Shown: positions 62,089 through 64,000 of the stretch, piece after piece
Numbering within the stretch: the stretch's first letter is position 1
How the letters are laid out: every line of letters starts with the position of its first letter
Assembly (NCBI RefSeq): GCF_003013395.1
Contig: NZ_PXZM01000003.1
Coordinates: 558,001 to 622,000, forward strand
Length of the DNA stretch: 64,000 nucleotides
Source of the DNA: Brevibacillus fortis
GTDB taxonomy: Bacteria > Bacillota > Bacilli > Brevibacillales > Brevibacillaceae
Direction of reading: 5' to 3'
Notes under the pieces: generated by a model
The model's input: the letters and a program-made list of their open reading frames with translations, nothing else
Databases searched by the model: none
What the model was told of the DNA's origin: nothing
Position numbers and translations under genes: made by a program

Positions 62089-63131
62089 CCTATGCATCTT
62101 TTGAGAAGAATCCTTTGCAGTTTGAATTGACCGAATTAAAGTTCTCGACAAGGGAGAATGGGAGTCACTATGCACATGGTTATTTGAGTTGGGGCAATGT
62201 TAGTCCCTATGAAATATTGGACCTTTCTGGGAAACTTGAACTGCATAATAAAAATGGAAAAAAAATAAGTATAGACTCTGAGCTTCTTGAAATTCAAAGC
62301 CAAGTAATGTATCCAGGAAATAACCTGTTAGGGGGAAAAAATAGTATTTATTTTGATCTTGTTCCTTCAGTTACAAAAGCTTCAGATTTGACTGGTGCTT
62401 ACTTAAAGCCTACATATACGTTTACACTTGGGAGCAAAGCAGAGCTTAGTCCAGGCATATATACGGAAACAACCTCTATTGAAGTTACAGACACTCATTA
62501 TATTGAAAATATGATTGTGATGAATCGGGGAGAGGCAACAGCGGTTAACCTTACATACTCTGGATTGGAGATTTTAAACTACGAAGAAACTAGATTATTA
62601 TATCCCGAGAATACCCACCCTGTTATCAATGCGTCACTTCGCTTAGAGCCAGGACACTTTGTAAGAACATCATTTAAAATACCACTCGACCTTTTAAAAT
62701 CCAAGTTCACAAACTTTGATGACTTGATCGTTAGGATACAAACCGATTCCCAAAGCACGGCTCCTTATGCAGAAGCGCTGAACGTGACCGTAAATAATCA
62801 AAAGCTGGTGAATCAAACCTTTACTGAAAATGATGTCACCTATGTATCGCTTCGCGAACTAGCAAAAGCGCTTGGTGCCACCATTCAATGGGACGATCCA
62901 ACTCAGACTGCAACACTCAAACAAGGAGATTCGACCATAACGCTTCCAGTCGGAAGTAATCGATTCCTTCTTAATGGGAGCCAAGTAACTGCATCTGCAA
63001 AAGCAAAGCTGTACAATAATACCATCCTTGTTGTACCGTTGCGAGATATTTCCGAAATGCTTAATTGCTCTATTTATTTCGATCATATATGGGGATTGAA
63101 ATCTGTCACAGTCATACCACCACTCCCTTGA
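62016..63131 (+). CDS. secreted stalk-domain protein, full-length paralogue
   Basis: This 371-residue protein has a signal peptide (MVRLFTCLAFTFFIFFASIPVSYA) and, unlike its neighbour, an extra N-terminal region (about 25-128, with FELTELKFSTRENGSHYAHGY). The middle beta-rich part GAYLKPTYTFTLG to LDLLKSKFTNFDDLI and the C-terminal stalk VTYVSLRELAKALGATIQWDD match the first copy closely. RBS GGGGTGATTTGAA. It follows the first copy after a terminator, so each has its own leader. Function unknown. Confidence 0.85.
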   Translation: MGKMVRLFTCLAFTFFIFFASIPVSYASFEKNPLQFELTELKFSTRENGSHYAHGYLSWGNVSPYEILDLSGKLELHNKNGKKISIDSELLEIQSQVMYPGNNLLGGKNSIYFDLVPSVTKASDLTGAYLKPTYTFTLGSKAELSPGIYTETTSIEVTDTHYIENMIVMNRGEATAVNLTYSGLEILNYEETRLLYPENTHPVINASLRLEPGHFVRTSFKIPLDLLKSKFTNFDDLIVRIQTDSQSTAPYAEALNVTVNNQKLVNQTFTENDVTYVSLRELAKALGATIQWDDPTQTATLKQGDSTITLPVGSNRFLLNGSQVTASAKAKLYNNTILVVPLRDISEMLNCSIYFDHIWGLKSVTVIPPLP

Positions 63132-63141
63132 AGTCAACGAA

Positions 63142-63165
63142 AAAGAGAGCCCACCAGCTCTCTTT
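63142..63165. terminator. bidirectional terminator between the stalk gene and the TauE/SafE gene
   Basis: AAAGAGAGC pairs perfectly with GCTCTCTTT with a 6-base loop, and T-runs follow in both directions. Confidence 0.8.
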
Positions 63166-63196
63166 TTTTCCCTCAAATTGTGTCTTGTCACACCCC

Positions 63197-63886
63197 TTAC
63201 CAAAATGCCATAAAGTCCGAAATACCGAGCAGGACGAACACGATTCCAGCTAACTTCTGCGTTAACGTACCCCATGTCCTCGTTTTGTTCATGAGAGAAG
63301 GACTATCACTTGCAACAGCAAGCAGCAGTAGAACGATGAGCAGCGGCAGCGCCGTACCAAGTGCAAATACTGTGGGAATGATCGGCCCGAAAGAGCTGGC
63401 GAACATCAGTGGCATCGTCAGTCCAAAAAAGAGCCAAAACATCGTCGAACAAAACCCGAGGGAAAAGGCAACGCCAAGCCAAAAGGATTGTGTCTTTCCT
63501 TCAAATCGCTCAGAAAAACGCTTGATTTTTTCCTCGAATGATTGTGTATGTAGAAAGGGCAGTCGAATCCATCCAAGTAAGAACAGTCCAATCAGTATAA
63601 ACATCGGTGCCAGTAATTTTCTCGCCCACTGAAACAAGGGAATCGCTTGGGTAGAGAGCTGTTCGCCAAACCCAAATACGATTGCTCCCAAAGCGGAATA
63701 CACGACTGCTTTACCAAGGATGAACATCCATACATGACTGCGAAAGCCAGCTTGGACAAAGACATTCTTCCCGAACACCGTAAAAGCAGCGACATTCCCT
63801 GATAGCTGGCACGGTGCAAACGCCCCGACTACCCCGAGCAGCAATGCCCCAATCAACGGTGCTTGCTCGCCCATTCCGTAATACAA
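63197..63886 (-). CDS. TauE/SafE (DsbD/CcdA-like) membrane protein, start unresolved
   Basis: A 229-residue form is taken from the TTG at 63886, but no ribosome binding site precedes it. The protein has about six membrane helices and LGVVGAFAPCQLSGNVAAF, with the single Cys typical of TauE/SafE or CcdA-type proteins. Upstream codons in the same frame (AWISKPFSDLYYG) look authentic but have no start, whereas AAAGGAGAGGCG-ATG at 63918 lies in another frame. A frameshift or a sequence error at 63900-63918 may be involved. It follows a cupredoxin gene in the same direction, suggesting a copper or cytochrome role. Confidence 0.75.
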   Translation of the reverse strand: MYYGMGEQAPLIGALLLGVVGAFAPCQLSGNVAAFTVFGKNVFVQAGFRSHVWMFILGKAVVYSALGAIVFGFGEQLSTQAIPLFQWARKLLAPMFILIGLFLLGWIRLPFLHTQSFEEKIKRFSERFEGKTQSFWLGVAFSLGFCSTMFWLFFGLTMPLMFASSFGPIIPTVFALGTALPLLIVLLLLAVASDSPSLMNKTRTWGTLTQKLAGIVFVLLGISDFMAFW

Positions 63887-63934
63887 ATCGGAAAAGGGCT
63901 TGCTGATCCATGCGCCATTCGCCTCTCCTTTGCT

Positions 63935-64000
63935 TCATCCCGTCACTTGCAAGCGTCCCATCATGCCACTTTCTTTGTGTCCAGGGATCGTACAATAAAA
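63935..64000 (-). CDS. cupredoxin-domain protein (only the last 21 residues in the window)
   Basis: The minus strand at the right edge reads FYCTIPGHKESGMMGRLQVTG then stop, split by the window end. Cys, His and Met of CTIPGHKESGMMG are the ligands of a mononuclear copper site in plastocyanin-like cupredoxins. The stop lies 17 bases before the AAAGGAG-ATG of the following gene. Only the C-terminus is present, so the type of cupredoxin is undetermined. Confidence 0.8.
   Translation of the reverse strand, partial: FYCTIPGHKESGMMGRLQVTG

Noticed and set aside
63711..63995. Open frame running from the cupredoxin end into the TauE/SafE gene in another frame
   Set aside because: It is Trp/Arg/Cys-rich and overlaps clear membrane-protein sequence on the same strand; no domain.

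Overview
The window looks like a chromosomal segment of a spore-forming member of the Bacillota, most like Brevibacillus. That assignment rests on the complete spoIIIA operon, the gene order shared with the Bacillus subtilis efp/yqh/yqi region, strong purine-rich ribosome binding sites, many intrinsic terminators, and a few differences from Bacillus (amaP plus a DUF2273 gene between accC and nusB, an aadK gene, secreted stalk-domain proteins). The genus is inferred from gene order and was not tested by any search. No rRNA, tRNA or CRISPR array was seen.

Layout. Positions 1-7941 carry the isoprenoid, DNA-repair and folate block on the minus strand (tlyA partial, dxs, ispA, xseB, xseA, folD), interrupted by a plus-strand M3 oligopeptidase. 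Positions 8030-12756 hold a Kae1/TsaD-like gene, nusB, the DUF2273/amaP/Asp23 envelope-stress group and accC/accB. Positions 12964-18357 are the eight-gene spoIIIA operon, followed upstream by a zinc-ribbon-like acidic protein gene and yqhV. Positions 19469-26890 are an accessory block absent from the B. subtilis order: a plus-strand sulfolactate operon (comA, comB, DUF441), an ECF sigma factor with a large DUF4179 anti-sigma factor, a symmetric structured element, an aadK-type aminoglycoside adenylyltransferase and an apparently intact IS200/IS605 element with tnpA and tnpB. Positions 26946-34571 return to conserved order: efp, yqhT, aroQ, yqhR, yqhQ, yqhP, yqhO, mntR, then an FMN reductase and a YkvI-like membrane protein. 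Positions 34693-43577 hold a degenerate secreted M28 peptidase homologue, D-amino-acid transaminase, lipM, a murG homologue and the glycine cleavage operon gcvT-gcvPA-gcvPB under a tandem glycine riboswitch. Positions 43811-50579 carry yqhH, yqhG, a secreted protein, a YkuS-family gene, yqzE, aroK and a membrane-anchored M1 peptidase with a C-terminal stalk domain. Positions 50778-54074 are a molybdate regulator divergent from modABC. The remainder holds pxpA, ylbG, ylbF, a small cysteine-motif protein, a stand-alone XPB-N-domain protein, a PrcB-like protein, an RNase J, two tandemly duplicated stalk-domain proteins, a TauE/SafE (DsbD-like) membrane protein and the last residues of a cupredoxin.

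Working together. AccB and AccC feed fatty acid synthesis, Dxs and IspA make isoprenoid precursors, LipM and the glycine cleavage genes share lipoate-dependent chemistry, and SpoIIIAA-AH build the mother-cell side of the forespore channel. The ComA/ComB pair probably makes sulfolactate, a known spore solute in B. subtilis. The most unusual points are the M28 homologue that has lost most metal ligands, the tandem stalk-protein duplication in which one copy lacks an internal segment, the symmetric structured element at 23999-24084, the nested inverted repeats at 33437-33516, and the start-codon conflict in the TauE/SafE gene at the right edge.
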